Origin: Kaistia dalseonensis
GTDB taxonomy: Bacteria; Pseudomonadota; Alphaproteobacteria; Rhizobiales; Kaistiaceae
Direction of reading: 5' to 3'
DNA length: 64,000 nt
Assembly: GCF_030814715.1 (NCBI RefSeq)
Contig: NZ_JAUSVO010000001.1
Span: 434,001-498,000, forward strand
In this document: piece by piece, positions 1 through 8,600 of the stretch
How positions within the stretch are numbered: the stretch's first letter is position 1
How the letters are laid out: the number at the start of each line of letters is the position of its first letter
Program-made: the position numbers and the translations under genes
The notes under the pieces: generated by a model
What the model saw: the letters and a program-made list of their open reading frames with translations, nothing else
What the model was told of the DNA's origin: nothing
Database searches by the model: none

Positions 1-383
1 CCCTGCGCGCAGCCGGCGTCCGTCTCTTCGTCGCAAGCTCCAAGCCGCGCGTTTTCTGCGAGCAGATCATCGAGCGCTTTGGCCTGGCGCCTTATTTCGA
101 CAAGGTGCACGGCTCCGAGCTCGACGGCCGCTGGGCCGACAAGAGCGAGTTGATTGCTCATGTGCTCGAATATGAAGCCATCGACCGCGATCAATGCGTC
201 ATGATCGGGGATCGTCGCCACGATATACTGGGTGCGCGGGCGAACCAGATCAAAGTGATCGCCGTCGAGTGGGGATATGGCTCGCCCGAAGAGTTTGGGG
301 CCTATCCGCCGGATACGATCGTGGCGGAGGTTTCCGAGCTCGCTCCCGCCGTTCTGCGGCATTTGCGATTGGAGGCAGCGTGA
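1..383 (+). CDS. HAD-family hydrolase, 3' part only
   Basis: The reading frame is open from base 3 to the TGA at 381-383, so only the C-terminal ~126 residues are in the window. The visible part reads VASSKP, then a Lys (DKSELI), then the late HAD motif MIGDRRHDILGARANQ, where paired acidic residues bind Mg2+. This matches the phosphoglycolate phosphatase-like (Gph/PgmB) branch of haloacid dehalogenase phosphatases, cytosolic phosphomonoesterases. The nucleophile Asp and the cap lie upstream of the window, so the substrate cannot be inferred. The stop overlaps the GTG of the next gene (GTGA), which suggests translational coupling. Confidence 0.85.
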   Translation, partial: LRAAGVRLFVASSKPRVFCEQIIERFGLAPYFDKVHGSELDGRWADKSELIAHVLEYEAIDRDQCVMIGDRRHDILGARANQIKVIAVEWGYGSPEEFGAYPPDTIVAEVSELAPAVLRHLRLEAA

Positions 384-661
384 AGAAGCGTTCGGTTCAT
401 ATTGTCGTCAGCGGCGCCGTCCAGGGCATCGGCTATCGTGCCTGGGTCGAGCGCCAGGCTGTGGCGCGCGGTCTTTCGGGCTGGGTGCGCAATCGCCGCG
501 ACGGCACGGTTGAAGCCATCTTTTCGGGCGACCAGCCGGCCGTCGACGCCATGGTCGCGACCTGCTGGCAGGGCCCGCAGCACGCGACGGTCGCCAATGT
601 CGCCATCACCGAAGATATCGCGGTCGAGGACGGCGTGTTCACCATCGCTCCGAGCGAGTGA
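380..661 (+). CDS. Acylphosphatase
   Basis: This 93-residue protein has the usual size for acylphosphatases, small cytosolic enzymes that hydrolyse carboxyl-phosphate bonds such as acetyl phosphate or 1,3-bisphosphoglycerate. The phosphate-binding loop GAVQGIGYR (near residues 11-19) carries the catalytic Arg, and WVRN (near 36-39) carries the catalytic Asn. GTG at 380 is the start that gives the normal N-terminus; GGAGG stands six bases before it. It overlaps the HAD phosphatase stop by four bases, so the two phosphate-metabolism genes are probably co-translated. Confidence 0.93.
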   Translation: MKKRSVHIVVSGAVQGIGYRAWVERQAVARGLSGWVRNRRDGTVEAIFSGDQPAVDAMVATCWQGPQHATVANVAITEDIAVEDGVFTIAPSE

Positions 662-815
662 GCTGATCGCGCGCCGCTGAACCCTGGCGCGCGACGACAG
701 CTGGCGTCCCGCGCCTTGCCGGTGATCGACGTGTCGCGCCCGCGGCATCGTGACATTGGTATCGATGCCGTGGCAGGCCTATGCCTTGGAACGATCCCTC
801 CAGCGCGGGCTTGCC

Positions 816-1751
816 ATGTTCTCGATCCTCGGGGTCGTCGCCCCGATCTTTGCGTTGATTCTCGTCGGCTTTCTGGCCGGCAAGCGGAACATCCTCGGTC
901 CGAATGCCGCCGGCGAACTCAATCGCTTCGTCGTCTATCTCGCCTTGCCGGCGCTGCTCTTCGACGTGATGGCGCGGACCAGCTTCGAAGAGATCTACCA
1001 GCCCGCCTTCGTGGCGGCCTTCACGCTCGGCTGCGGGCTTGTCTTCGCGCTGACCGTCGTCATTCGCCTGCGCCAGCACCGTCATCTCGCCGACGCCAGC
1101 ATTGACGGCCTCAATGCCGGCTATGCCAATACGGGCTATATGGGCTTCCCGCTGGCCATGATCGCCTTCGGACCGTCAAGCCTCGCGCCGACCTCGATCG
1201 CGGCGATCCTGACCGTGTGCTTCCTGTTCGGCATTGCGATCATCCTGATCGAAGTCGGCCTGCAGACGGAGAGGCATGCTGGGCGGATGGTGCTGAAGGT
1301 GGTGCGCTCTCTCGCGCGCAACCCGCTTCTCATCGCGCCTGCCGCCGGCGCCGCCTTTGCGGCCACGGGTATTGCAATGCCCGCGGGTGCCGAGACCTTC
1401 CTGAAGCTCCTTGGCGGTGCTGCCTCTCCCTGCGCGCTGGTTTCGCTCGGGCTTTTCCTCGCCACGACGCGGACCGAAGCGACCGGCACCGGGACCGGGC
1501 TCGGCATGCTGGTCGGCTTCAAGCTCATCCTGCAGCCGACGATCACATGGCTCTGCGGTCGCTATCTGTTCGGCCTTCAGCCGCCACTGCTTCACATGGC
1601 GGTTTTGCTGGCAGCGCTTCCGACCGGGACGGGCCCCTACATGCTCGCCGAATTCTACCGCCGCGGCGCTGCGCCAACGGCGCGCGCGATCCTGTTTTCA
1701 ACCGTCGGTTCGCTCGTGACGGTCTCTGCCTACCTCGCCTTGATCCGGTAG
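816..1751 (+). CDS. AEC (auxin efflux carrier) family transporter
   Basis: A 311-residue integral membrane protein. About ten hydrophobic segments run in two halves, beginning at once after the start with IFALILVGFLAG and ending with an Ala/Leu-rich segment. FVVYLALPALLF near residue 40 and NTGYMGFPLAM near 105 are typical of the AEC/malate-permease family, secondary carriers that export organic anions or weak acids. The substrate cannot be read from sequence. The frame is open further upstream (from 750), but ATG 816 gives the canonical N-terminus for the family. It is convergent with lipB. Confidence 0.88.
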   Translation: MFSILGVVAPIFALILVGFLAGKRNILGPNAAGELNRFVVYLALPALLFDVMARTSFEEIYQPAFVAAFTLGCGLVFALTVVIRLRQHRHLADASIDGLNAGYANTGYMGFPLAMIAFGPSSLAPTSIAAILTVCFLFGIAIILIEVGLQTERHAGRMVLKVVRSLARNPLLIAPAAGAAFAATGIAMPAGAETFLKLLGGAASPCALVSLGLFLATTRTEATGTGTGLGMLVGFKLILQPTITWLCGRYLFGLQPPLLHMAVLLAALPTGTGPYMLAEFYRRGAAPTARAILFSTVGSLVTVSAYLALIR

Positions 1752-1828
1752 TCGTCGGAGCCACCCCAGGGCGTTTGCGGGGCAATCGAACCGCAGAGCG
1801 GGAGGCACTGGCCGCCGATCTCCCGCGT

Positions 1829-2536
1829 TCAGTCCGCCACTGACACTGTCGGTCCGAAGAGCGCCTCGAATTCACGCCTCAACACCGAATCGACCTCCGG
1901 CGTCGTGACGATGCGGCCGAGGTCGACAAGGCTCGTGACACCATGCTCGCGCACGCCGCATGGCACGATGCCGTCGAAATGGCTCAGATCCGGCTCGACA
2001 TTGATCGATATGCCGTGAAACGTCACCCAATGGCGAACGCGGATGCCGATCGCAGCGATCTTGTCTTCCGCATCGATGCCCTTTTCGGGCCGGCGCACCC
2101 AGACGCCGACGCGATCCTCGCGCCGCTCGCCGCGAACATTGAAATTGTCGAGCGTCTGGATCAGCCACGCCTCGAGAGTCGCGACGAACACACGCAGATC
2201 CTGCCGCCGCCGCCTGAGGTCGAGCATCACATAGGCCACGCGCTGGCCGGGGCCGTGATAGGTGTACTGGCCGCCGCGTTTCGCCTCGTAGACGGGAAAG
2301 CGGTCAGGCGCGATCAGGTCCTTGAGATCGGCGCTGGTGCCCGCCGTATAGAGGGGCGGGTGCTCGACCAGCCACACGCGCTCCGGCGCTGCGCCTGCAG
2401 CGATCAGCGCGGCGCGCGCCTCCATTTCGGCGAGCGCGGTCGGATAGTCCACAAGTTCGTCGCTCACCACCCATTCGACGGGCGCATCGCCACGGACCGG
2501 CATCATCGTTGGCGTGATCGTGTCGCGGATATTCAT
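1829..2536 (-). CDS. lipB: Octanoyl-[ACP]:protein N-octanoyltransferase (lipoyl synthesis)
   Basis: LipB moves the octanoyl group from acyl carrier protein to a lysine of lipoyl domains (pyruvate and 2-oxoglutarate dehydrogenases, GcvH), the first step of endogenous lipoate synthesis. The signatures [12 protein letters not shown], the Lys-containing [13 protein letters not shown] with GISINV behind it, and the catalytic Cys in IVPCGV are all present. From ATG 2536 the protein has 235 residues. A GTG start at 2587 would add 17 residues that do not look conserved. It is transcribed away from the tRNA-Leu gene as a single gene. Confidence 0.95.
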   Translation of the reverse strand: MNIRDTITPTMMPVRGDAPVEWVVSDELVDYPTALAEMEARAALIAAGAAPERVWLVEHPPLYTAGTSADLKDLIAPDRFPVYEAKRGGQYTYHGPGQRVAYVMLDLRRRRQDLRVFVATLEAWLIQTLDNFNVRGERREDRVGVWVRRPEKGIDAEDKIAAIGIRVRHWVTFHGISINVEPDLSHFDGIVPCGVREHGVTSLVDLGRIVTTPEVDSVLRREFEALFGPTVSVAD

Positions 2537-2699
2537 GGCTTTCGCTAGGGACTCGCTGGGTTTGGTGGCTGTTCCGGCCCTGTGCACAACCGAGGTTCAT
2601 GTCGTGCTCGTTGGAGCTTGTACAAGGGATCCGAAGCGCCGGAGACGATGCTGGCCTACAGAATTGTGGGTGACTTGTCGAATGCCCACGCAGAAGCGC

Positions 2700-2728
2700 T
2701 TGTAAGCTCGGAATCCTTTTGCTACATC
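2700..2728 (+). promoter_or_regulatory. Putative sigma-70 promoter of tRNA-Leu
   Basis: TTGTAA (2700-2705) and TACATC (2723-2728) are separated by 17 bases and end about 31 bases before the mature tRNA. Both hexamers are only partial consensus matches. The support is the spacing and position. Confidence 0.35.
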
Positions 2729-2759
2729 GACGCCGCGCCGGTTCGCCGGCTCGGGTTTC

Positions 2760-2844
2760 GCGGTCGTGGCGGAATTGGTAGACGCGCAGCGTTGAGGTCG
2801 CTGTGCCGCAAGGCGTGGAAGTTCGAGTCTTCTCGACCGCACCA
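2760..2844 (+). tRNA. tRNA-Leu (anticodon GAG)
   Basis: The acceptor arms GCGGTCG (2760-2766) and CGACCGC (2834-2840) pair perfectly and are followed by A and an encoded CCA (2842-2844). The D arm contains AATTGGTAGACG. The anticodon stem CAGCG/CGCTG encloses TTGAGGT, giving anticodon GAG at 2794-2796, which reads CUC and CUU. The arm after it is long (class II tRNA, as expected for Leu), and the T loop reads GTTCGAGTC. At 85 bases the length is normal for tRNA-Leu. Confidence 0.97.
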
Positions 2845-2864
2845 AACCCGAAAAAATCCTCACG

Positions 2865-2897
2865 AAACGGCGACCTTTGGGTCGCCGTTTTCGTTTT
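2865..2897 (+). terminator. Rho-independent terminator of tRNA-Leu
   Basis: A perfect GGCGACC/GGTCGCC stem (2869-2875 with 2880-2886), flanked by A and T runs that extend it, has a four-base loop and is followed by TTTTCGTTTT. It lies 20 bases after the tRNA. Confidence 0.9.
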
Positions 2898-2984
2898 GGG
2901 CGCCCGGCGTGGCGGACTTCGGTGTCATCCACACGTCAAGGAAAGCGTTTAGCGCTCGCTCCGAGCTTTATCACGGAGAACGTC

Positions 2985-3962
2985 ATGCGCCGCCTCATCG
3001 CCGCCAGCCTGCTCGTCGCCGCCTCGATTCTTCCCGCGGCCGCCGCCGTGGAGGGCACGCTGGTGCTCTATACCAGCCAGCCCCAGACCGATGCGCAGCA
3101 GACCGCCGACGCCTTCATGGCGAAATATCCCGGCGTGAAGGTCGAATGGGTGCGCGATGGCACGCCCAAGGTCATGGCCAAGCTGCGCGCCGAAATCGAA
3201 GCGGGCCAGCCCCAGCCGGATGTGCTGCTGATCTCCGATGTCGTGACCATGGAAGGTCTCAAGAAGGATGGCCGCTTGATGGCCTATCCCGAAGCCGACA
3301 TCTCGGCCTTCGATCCGGCAGTTCACGACAAGGACAAGACCTATTTCTCGACCAAGCTGATCACGACCGGCATCGTCTACAACACCAAGGCGCCGTTCGT
3401 TCCCACGAGCTGGCTCGACCTGACCAAGCCGGAAGCCAAGGGCCTGATCGCCATTCCGAGCCCGCTGACCTCCGGCGCGGCCTTGATCCACACCGTGACG
3501 CTGACCGAGAATCTTCCCGAGGGTTGGGCGTTCTACAAGGCGCTCGGCGCGAACGGCGTCCAGGCATCGGGCGGCAATGGCGACGTGCTGAAGGCGGTCG
3601 CGGGCGGCGACAAGCTCTATGGCATGATCGTCGACTACATGCCGATCCGCGAGAAGGCCAAGGGCGCGCCGGTCGAGTTCGTCTTCCCGAAGGAAGGCGT
3701 CTCCGCCGTCACCGAGCCGGTCGCGATCCTTTCCACGGCCAAGAATCCCGAGGCAGCCAAAGCGTTCGTCTCCTTCCTGCTGTCGAAGGACGGCCAGGAG
3801 CTCGCCGCCAAGATGGGCTATATCCCGGCTCGTGCCGATATCGCGCTGCCGGCCGGTTATCCCGATCGCGCCTCGATCAAGGTCCTGACCTTCGACGCCC
3901 CGGCCGCGCTCGCCAACGAGAAGGCGAACAAGGAGAAGTTCAGCGAGGCGCTCGGACAGTGA
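2985..3962 (+). CDS. ABC transporter periplasmic substrate-binding protein (iron(III)-type, family 1)
   Basis: A 325-residue secreted protein. The signal peptide MRRLIAASLLVAASILPAAA is cleaved near residue 21, and the mature part begins with GTLVLYTSQPQ, the typical opening of AfuA/FbpA-like binding proteins. GIVYNTK near residue 128, SPLTSGAA near 162 and a C-terminal TAKNPEAAKAFVSFLLS segment also fit. Such proteins bind ferric ions or, in sister groups, thiamine, 2-aminoethylphosphonate or sugars, so the ligand is uncertain. A GGAG lies just upstream of ATG 2985. The two-domain permease follows on the same strand and the ATPase lies beyond it on the other strand. Confidence 0.88.
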   Translation: MRRLIAASLLVAASILPAAAAVEGTLVLYTSQPQTDAQQTADAFMAKYPGVKVEWVRDGTPKVMAKLRAEIEAGQPQPDVLLISDVVTMEGLKKDGRLMAYPEADISAFDPAVHDKDKTYFSTKLITTGIVYNTKAPFVPTSWLDLTKPEAKGLIAIPSPLTSGAALIHTVTLTENLPEGWAFYKALGANGVQASGGNGDVLKAVAGGDKLYGMIVDYMPIREKAKGAPVEFVFPKEGVSAVTEPVAILSTAKNPEAAKAFVSFLLSKDGQELAAKMGYIPARADIALPAGYPDRASIKVLTFDAPAALANEKANKEKFSEALGQ

Positions 3963-4041
3963 GGGCGGTTCGCCGGCCTTGAGTTCTCCGTCCATACTCC
4001 GTCAAGCCGATACGGATCGGACCCGGCCGGGGCCCCAGGCA

Positions 4042-4087
4042 GTCCCGGCCGGATCGGCCCCGGCTGCCGGCCGGGATGACGGCGGCG
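4042..4087. repeat. Degenerate GTCATCCCGG/CCGGGATGAC palindromic repeat
   Basis: GTCCCGGCCGG (4042-4052) can pair with CCGGCCGGGATGAC (4067-4080); the left arm lacks three bases. The right part, 4070-4087, is identical over 18 bases to the hairpin downstream of the second mgtE (41837-41854). It lies between the binding-protein and permease genes and may slow or stop part of the transcription. Confidence 0.5.
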
Positions 4088-4107
4088 ATTTGGGCCAGGG
4101 CGAGGTA

Positions 4108-5826
4108 ATGCGGGGCGGGGCACTGCCATCGCTCCCGCTGCGCCTTGTCCGGCGGCTCGGCAGTGCCGACGGCGTTCTGGCGCTAATCCTGCTTCTGGTG
4201 ATCGGCATATTCGCCGCTCTGCCTGTGGGACGATTGATAGCGACGAGCATCGCTCCGGGTGGCGTGCTCGACCTCCCGGCCTTCGTCGATCACCTCGCGC
4301 GCCCCTCCGTGCTGCGCGCCACGCTTCATACCCTCGATACGGCGGTGTTCGGCGCGCTGGTCGCCTTCGTCATCGGGAGCGCCTTTGCGCTTGCGACCGC
4401 GCTGACCGACCTGCCGGGCCGCAAGGCTCTGAGCTTTCTCATCCTGCTGCCGCTGGTCGTGGCGCCACAGGTGACGGCGCTCGCCTGGCTCCAGCTCGTC
4501 GGGCCGTCCAGCGTCCTGCTGAATGCGATCGGGCTGGCGCCACCCGCCGGCACGCCCAATCCGTTGCATGGCCGCATGGGCATCATCCTGCTCTATGGCA
4601 TCCAGAACGCGCCGATCGTGTTCGTCACGGTGCGCGCCGGGCTGGTTGGCCTGCCGCGCGATCTGATCGAGGCGGCGCGCATGTCGGGCTCGTCGGCGTT
4701 GCGCTCGCTGCTGACGGTCGCCCTGCCGCTGGCGCGTCCGTACCTCGTGGCGGCGCTTGCCCTGGCATTCGTTGCCGGGGTGGGCAATTTCGGTATCGCC
4801 GCGCTGGCCGGCATCCCCGCGAATTACATGACGCTGACGACGCTCATCTATCAGCGTCTCGCGAGCTTTGGTCCGGACGTGCTGCCGGAGGTGGCGGCGC
4901 TCTCGGTGCTCGTTGGCGCCCTGGCGCTGGCCGGTCTCGGCCTGCAGGGGCTGGCGCTCGGACGTCGTGGCCATCGCTATGCGCCGGGATCGCCGACGCG
5001 CCTCGCCCTCGGCGCCTGGCGCTGGCCGCTCGCGGCTCTGGCCTGGTTCGCCATCATCATCATGCTCGTCATGCCGGCCCTCGCGCTTCTTTCGACCTCG
5101 CTCGTTCCGGCCTTCGGCGTGCCGCTGTCGCTCCATACGGCGACCTCGGTCAACTTCGCCGAGATCCTCGTGCGGCAGGCCTCGACCGTTCGCGCCTTCG
5201 CCAATTCGTTCATGCTGGCCGGAGGCGCCGGCCTGATCCTCGGGTTCATGGCGATCCCGCTCGCCTGGTCGCTCACCCGGCGCCACTGGATGGCGCGTCA
5301 TCTGCTCTCGTCCGTCGCGGAACTGCCCTATGCGCTGCCGGGCGTGGTGATCGGCATCGCCTGCATCCTGATCTTCCTGCGGCCGATGCCGCTGATCGGC
5401 AGCCTGTACGGCACGATGTGGATCATCCTCGCTGCCTATCTCATGCGCTTCCTGGCGCTGGCGCTCCGCCCCGTCGGCGCCGCGATGGGCCAGATACCGG
5501 GCGAACTCGACGAGGCCGCCGCCATGTCCGGGGCAAGCACGGCCTATCGGCTGCGAACGATCACGGCCCCCATGGCCGCGCCCGCCGCTGCGGCCGGCAT
5601 GCTGCTCGTCTTCCTGACGGCCTTCAACGAGCTGACCGTCTCGGCGCTGCTCTGGTCCGGCGGGCACGAAACGCTGGGCGTGGTCCTCTTCAGCCTCGAG
5701 GAAGCGGGGCTCGGCACGCAGGCGGCGGCGATCGGCGTCGTCACGATCGTGGTCGTGATCGTTCTTCTCGCTGTGCTCGATCGGCTCGGCCGCCGCTTGC
5801 CGGCCGGCGTCCTGCCGTGGCGCTGA
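4108..5826 (+). CDS. ABC transporter permease, two-domain (FbpB/AfuB-like)
   Basis: A 572-residue inner-membrane permease made of two fused halves of about six transmembrane helices each. Each half has a cytoplasmic EAA loop that docks on the ATPase: LIEAARMSGSSALRSLLTVALPL near residue 190 and ELDEAAAMSGASTAYRLRTITAP near 470. This fused form is typical of iron(III)/thiamine-type importers. ATG 4108 is chosen because the upstream open frame (from 3979) is a low-complexity repeat without a membrane signal. The stop TGA directly abuts the stop of the convergent ATPase gene. Confidence 0.9.
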   Translation: MRGGALPSLPLRLVRRLGSADGVLALILLLVIGIFAALPVGRLIATSIAPGGVLDLPAFVDHLARPSVLRATLHTLDTAVFGALVAFVIGSAFALATALTDLPGRKALSFLILLPLVVAPQVTALAWLQLVGPSSVLLNAIGLAPPAGTPNPLHGRMGIILLYGIQNAPIVFVTVRAGLVGLPRDLIEAARMSGSSALRSLLTVALPLARPYLVAALALAFVAGVGNFGIAALAGIPANYMTLTTLIYQRLASFGPDVLPEVAALSVLVGALALAGLGLQGLALGRRGHRYAPGSPTRLALGAWRWPLAALAWFAIIIMLVMPALALLSTSLVPAFGVPLSLHTATSVNFAEILVRQASTVRAFANSFMLAGGAGLILGFMAIPLAWSLTRRHWMARHLLSSVAELPYALPGVVIGIACILIFLRPMPLIGSLYGTMWIILAAYLMRFLALALRPVGAAMGQIPGELDEAAAMSGASTAYRLRTITAPMAAPAAAAGMLLVFLTAFNELTVSALLWSGGHETLGVVLFSLEEAGLGTQAAAIGVVTIVVVIVLLAVLDRLGRRLPAGVLPWR

Positions 5827-6858
5827 TCAATCCTCGGGGACGATCCAGCCATCGGCGATCGCGAGCCGGACCATCCCGCCCTCGTCCAGCGGCGTGACCT
5901 GATCGAACAGGATGGTCCCGCCGTCCTTGAGTTCGGCCTCGATCTCGTGCGAGGCACCGCGATAGGTCGAGCGACGGACGCGCACTGTCAGCCCGGCCGC
6001 CGCCGGCTGGACAGCTTCCGGCCTGACCAGAACGCGCACCGGTCCGGCCGCATGGGGTGTCGCGCTGCGCACCGGCACGATGACCTCGCCGATTCTCACT
6101 GTGCCCTGTTCGTCGCGGGATCCCGTGACAATGCTGCCCCGACCGATGAAGCCCGCGACATGCGCGTTGGCCGGGGCGCGATAGACATCGTGCGGCGCTC
6201 CGAACTGCATCAGCCGCCCGCCCTGCATGACGGCGACACGGTCGGCCAATGCCAGGGCCTCCGCCTGATCATGGGTCACATAGACCATGGTGCGCTCGGT
6301 CTTGCGGTGAATGGTCCTGATCATTTCGATCATCTCGGCGCGCAGATGCATGTCGAGATTGGCGAGCGGTTCGTCGAAGAGGATGATCCGGTGATCGGCG
6401 ACGAGGCAGCGCGCGAGCGCCACGCGCTGGCGCTGGCCGCCGGAGAGTTCATCGGGCCGCCTTTCGCCGAAGCGCGCGAGGCCCACGAGCGCCAGCACCT
6501 CTTGCACCCGCCTGCCGATCTCGGCCCGCGGCACGCCATGCGCGCGCAGCGGATAGGCGACATTGTCGCCGACGGTCAGGTGCGGCCAGAGCGCATAGGA
6601 TTGGAAGACGACGCCGACCCGCCGTTTCTCGGGCGGTATTTGCTGTGTCGAATCGCAGACGGTTGCGCCGTCGAAGGCGATGCGGCCGCTATCCGGCGCC
6701 TCGAAGCCGGCGATCATGCGGAGCAACGTGGTCTTGCCGCAGCCGGACGGGCCGAGCAGGGCCGTGAAGGAGCCCGTATCGAGCCTCAGCGACACGTCGG
6801 CCAGCGCGGCCGTCTCGCCGAAGCGCTTGCCCAACTGCTCGATCGTGATCGTGGTCAT
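5827..6858 (-). CDS. ABC transporter ATP-binding protein (FbpC/PotA-like)
   Basis: A 343-residue ATPase. Walker A is GPSGCGKTT (residues 36-44), the Q-loop lies at FQSYALWPHL, the signature is LSGGQRQR, Walker B is IILFDEPLANLD and the switch His is in THDQAEAL. A C-terminal TOBE-like domain (about 240-343) may sense substrate. It powers import together with the binding protein and permease on the opposite strand. Its stop codon and the permease stop form one palindromic TGATCA with no spacer, so the three subunits cannot be made from a single transcript. Confidence 0.93.
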   Translation of the reverse strand: MTTITIEQLGKRFGETAALADVSLRLDTGSFTALLGPSGCGKTTLLRMIAGFEAPDSGRIAFDGATVCDSTQQIPPEKRRVGVVFQSYALWPHLTVGDNVAYPLRAHGVPRAEIGRRVQEVLALVGLARFGERRPDELSGGQRQRVALARCLVADHRIILFDEPLANLDMHLRAEMIEMIRTIHRKTERTMVYVTHDQAEALALADRVAVMQGGRLMQFGAPHDVYRAPANAHVAGFIGRGSIVTGSRDEQGTVRIGEVIVPVRSATPHAAGPVRVLVRPEAVQPAAAGLTVRVRRSTYRGASHEIEAELKDGGTILFDQVTPLDEGGMVRLAIADGWIVPED

Positions 6859-7025
6859 GGCACCTCAGGGTGGAGCACGGCAGCGGTCTAGGCAGTTCGC
6901 ATGACAGTTGGACGACATGCAGCAAATTGCTGGCGGACCAGAGCCTTTTTCCTTTGAACCGACATGATCGCAGTCTAAAGCTCGGTCCGAGGCTTCCCGA
7001 AATCCCGAGCGCGTTCCGAGGGTCC

Positions 7026-8441
7026 ATGGCGGATGAACTGACCATTGAACGCGATGCTCCGAACGGGGACGAATTTCCGCCGCTGCGCGACGAGAACGAC
7101 AACCTCTCCGCCGCGTTCATGGACGAACTCGTTGCCGCGATCGAGGCGCAGGATGCCGGGCGGGCGCGCGCGCTCACGGCCGATGTGCACGAGGCCGATG
7201 TCGGCGCGATCCTCGAGCAGCTCGATCCCGACCAGCGTCCGGCGCTGATCCAGCTTCTGGGCGACGCCTTCGATTTTACGGCGCTGACCGAGCTGGACGA
7301 GACGACCCGCGTCGAGATCCTGGAGGAGCTTCCGCCCGAGACCGTCGCCGAGGGCATGCGCGAGCTCGATTCGGACGACGCGGTCTATATTCTCGAGGAC
7401 CTCGACAAGGAGGATCGCGACGAGATCCTCGCGCAGATCCCGCCGGTCGAGCGGCTGGCGCTGAACCGCAGCCTCGATTATCCCGAGGAGAGCGCCGGCC
7501 GGCGCATGCAGACGGATTTCATCGCCGTCGCGCCGTTCTGGACCGTCGGCCAGACCATCGACTACATGCGCGATGCGCAGGACCTGCCGGAGAGCTTCCA
7601 CGAGATCTTCGTCGTCGATCCCGCGTTCCATATCCTGGGCACGGTTTCGCTCGATCGCCTGCTCCGCGCCAAGCGGCCGGTGAAGGTCTCCGATCTCGTC
7701 AATGAGGCACGCCATCTGATCCATGCCACCGACGATCAGGAGGCGGCGGCGCGGCTGTTCCAGCGCTACAATCTGATCTCGGCCGCAGTGGTGGATGAAT
7801 CCGACCGGCTCGTCGGCGTTCTCACCATCGACGACATTGTCGACGTCATCCAGCAGGAGGCGGACGAGGACATCAAGCGCCTCGGCGGCGTCGGCGACGA
7901 AGAGGTCTCCGATCGCGTCTGGTCGATCGCGCGGAGCCGGTTTCCCTGGCTCTTCATCAACCTCATGACGGCCCTGGCCGCCTCCTTCGTGATCGGCCTC
8001 TTCCAGGGCGAATTGCAGAAGATGGTGGCGCTCGCTGTACTGATGCCGATCGTCGCGAGCCAGGGTGGCAATGCCGGCACGCAGACCATGACCGTCGCCG
8101 TGCGGGCGCTCGCCATGCGCGAACTCGGGCCGCACAATGTTCTGCGCGTCGTCGGCCGCGAACTCGTCGTCGGCATCATGAACGGCTTCATCTTCGCCGC
8201 CATCGTCGGCGCCATGGCGGTCTATCGCTTCGGCGTGGCCGATCTCGGCTTCGTCATCGCAGCCGCGATGATGATCAATCTGATCGCCGCCGCGCTCGGC
8301 GGCATCCTGATTCCGCTCGGCCTCAACCGCCTCAAAGTCGATCCGGCAATCGCCTCCAGCGCTTTCGTGACGACCATTACCGACATTGTCGGCTTCTTCT
8401 CCTTCCTCGGCTTCGCGGCGCTCTGGTTCGGCAAGATGTGA
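7026..8441 (+). CDS. mgtE: Magnesium transporter MgtE (paralog 1)
   Basis: A 471-residue Mg2+ channel/transporter. An acidic N domain (about 30-140, with repeated helices such as LLGDAFDFTALTELDE) is followed by paired CBS domains (about 140-270; LIHATDDQEAAARLFQRYN) and five transmembrane helices from residue ~310, with the family motif ASQGGNAGTQTMT in the pore region. MgtE closes when cytosolic Mg2+ occupies the N and CBS domains. ATG 7026 is the start that leaves a normal N domain. A second, diverged mgtE lies at 40437. No magnesium riboswitch was recognised upstream. Confidence 0.93.
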   Translation: MADELTIERDAPNGDEFPPLRDENDNLSAAFMDELVAAIEAQDAGRARALTADVHEADVGAILEQLDPDQRPALIQLLGDAFDFTALTELDETTRVEILEELPPETVAEGMRELDSDDAVYILEDLDKEDRDEILAQIPPVERLALNRSLDYPEESAGRRMQTDFIAVAPFWTVGQTIDYMRDAQDLPESFHEIFVVDPAFHILGTVSLDRLLRAKRPVKVSDLVNEARHLIHATDDQEAAARLFQRYNLISAAVVDESDRLVGVLTIDDIVDVIQQEADEDIKRLGGVGDEEVSDRVWSIARSRFPWLFINLMTALAASFVIGLFQGELQKMVALAVLMPIVASQGGNAGTQTMTVAVRALAMRELGPHNVLRVVGRELVVGIMNGFIFAAIVGAMAVYRFGVADLGFVIAAAMMINLIAAALGGILIPLGLNRLKVDPAIASSAFVTTITDIVGFFSFLGFAALWFGKM

Positions 8442-8600
8442 GGCCGCGCTGCGGGCCGACGGGCGGAGTGTCGCGCGATGTTTCCCGGTTGGACAAATTG
8501 TGACCGTCTTTTTGCGCGCATTGGTCGACAACGGCTCGAAAATCGTTAGACGAGGACGGGTGATTTTGCGGTGCACGCGTTGTGTTCGGTGCCGCCAACT

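Noticed and set aside
2760-2844. tRNA-Leu as an attachment site for an integrated element
   Set aside because: No integrase gene and no repeated tRNA 3' end were seen downstream, and the following genes are a normal transporter.
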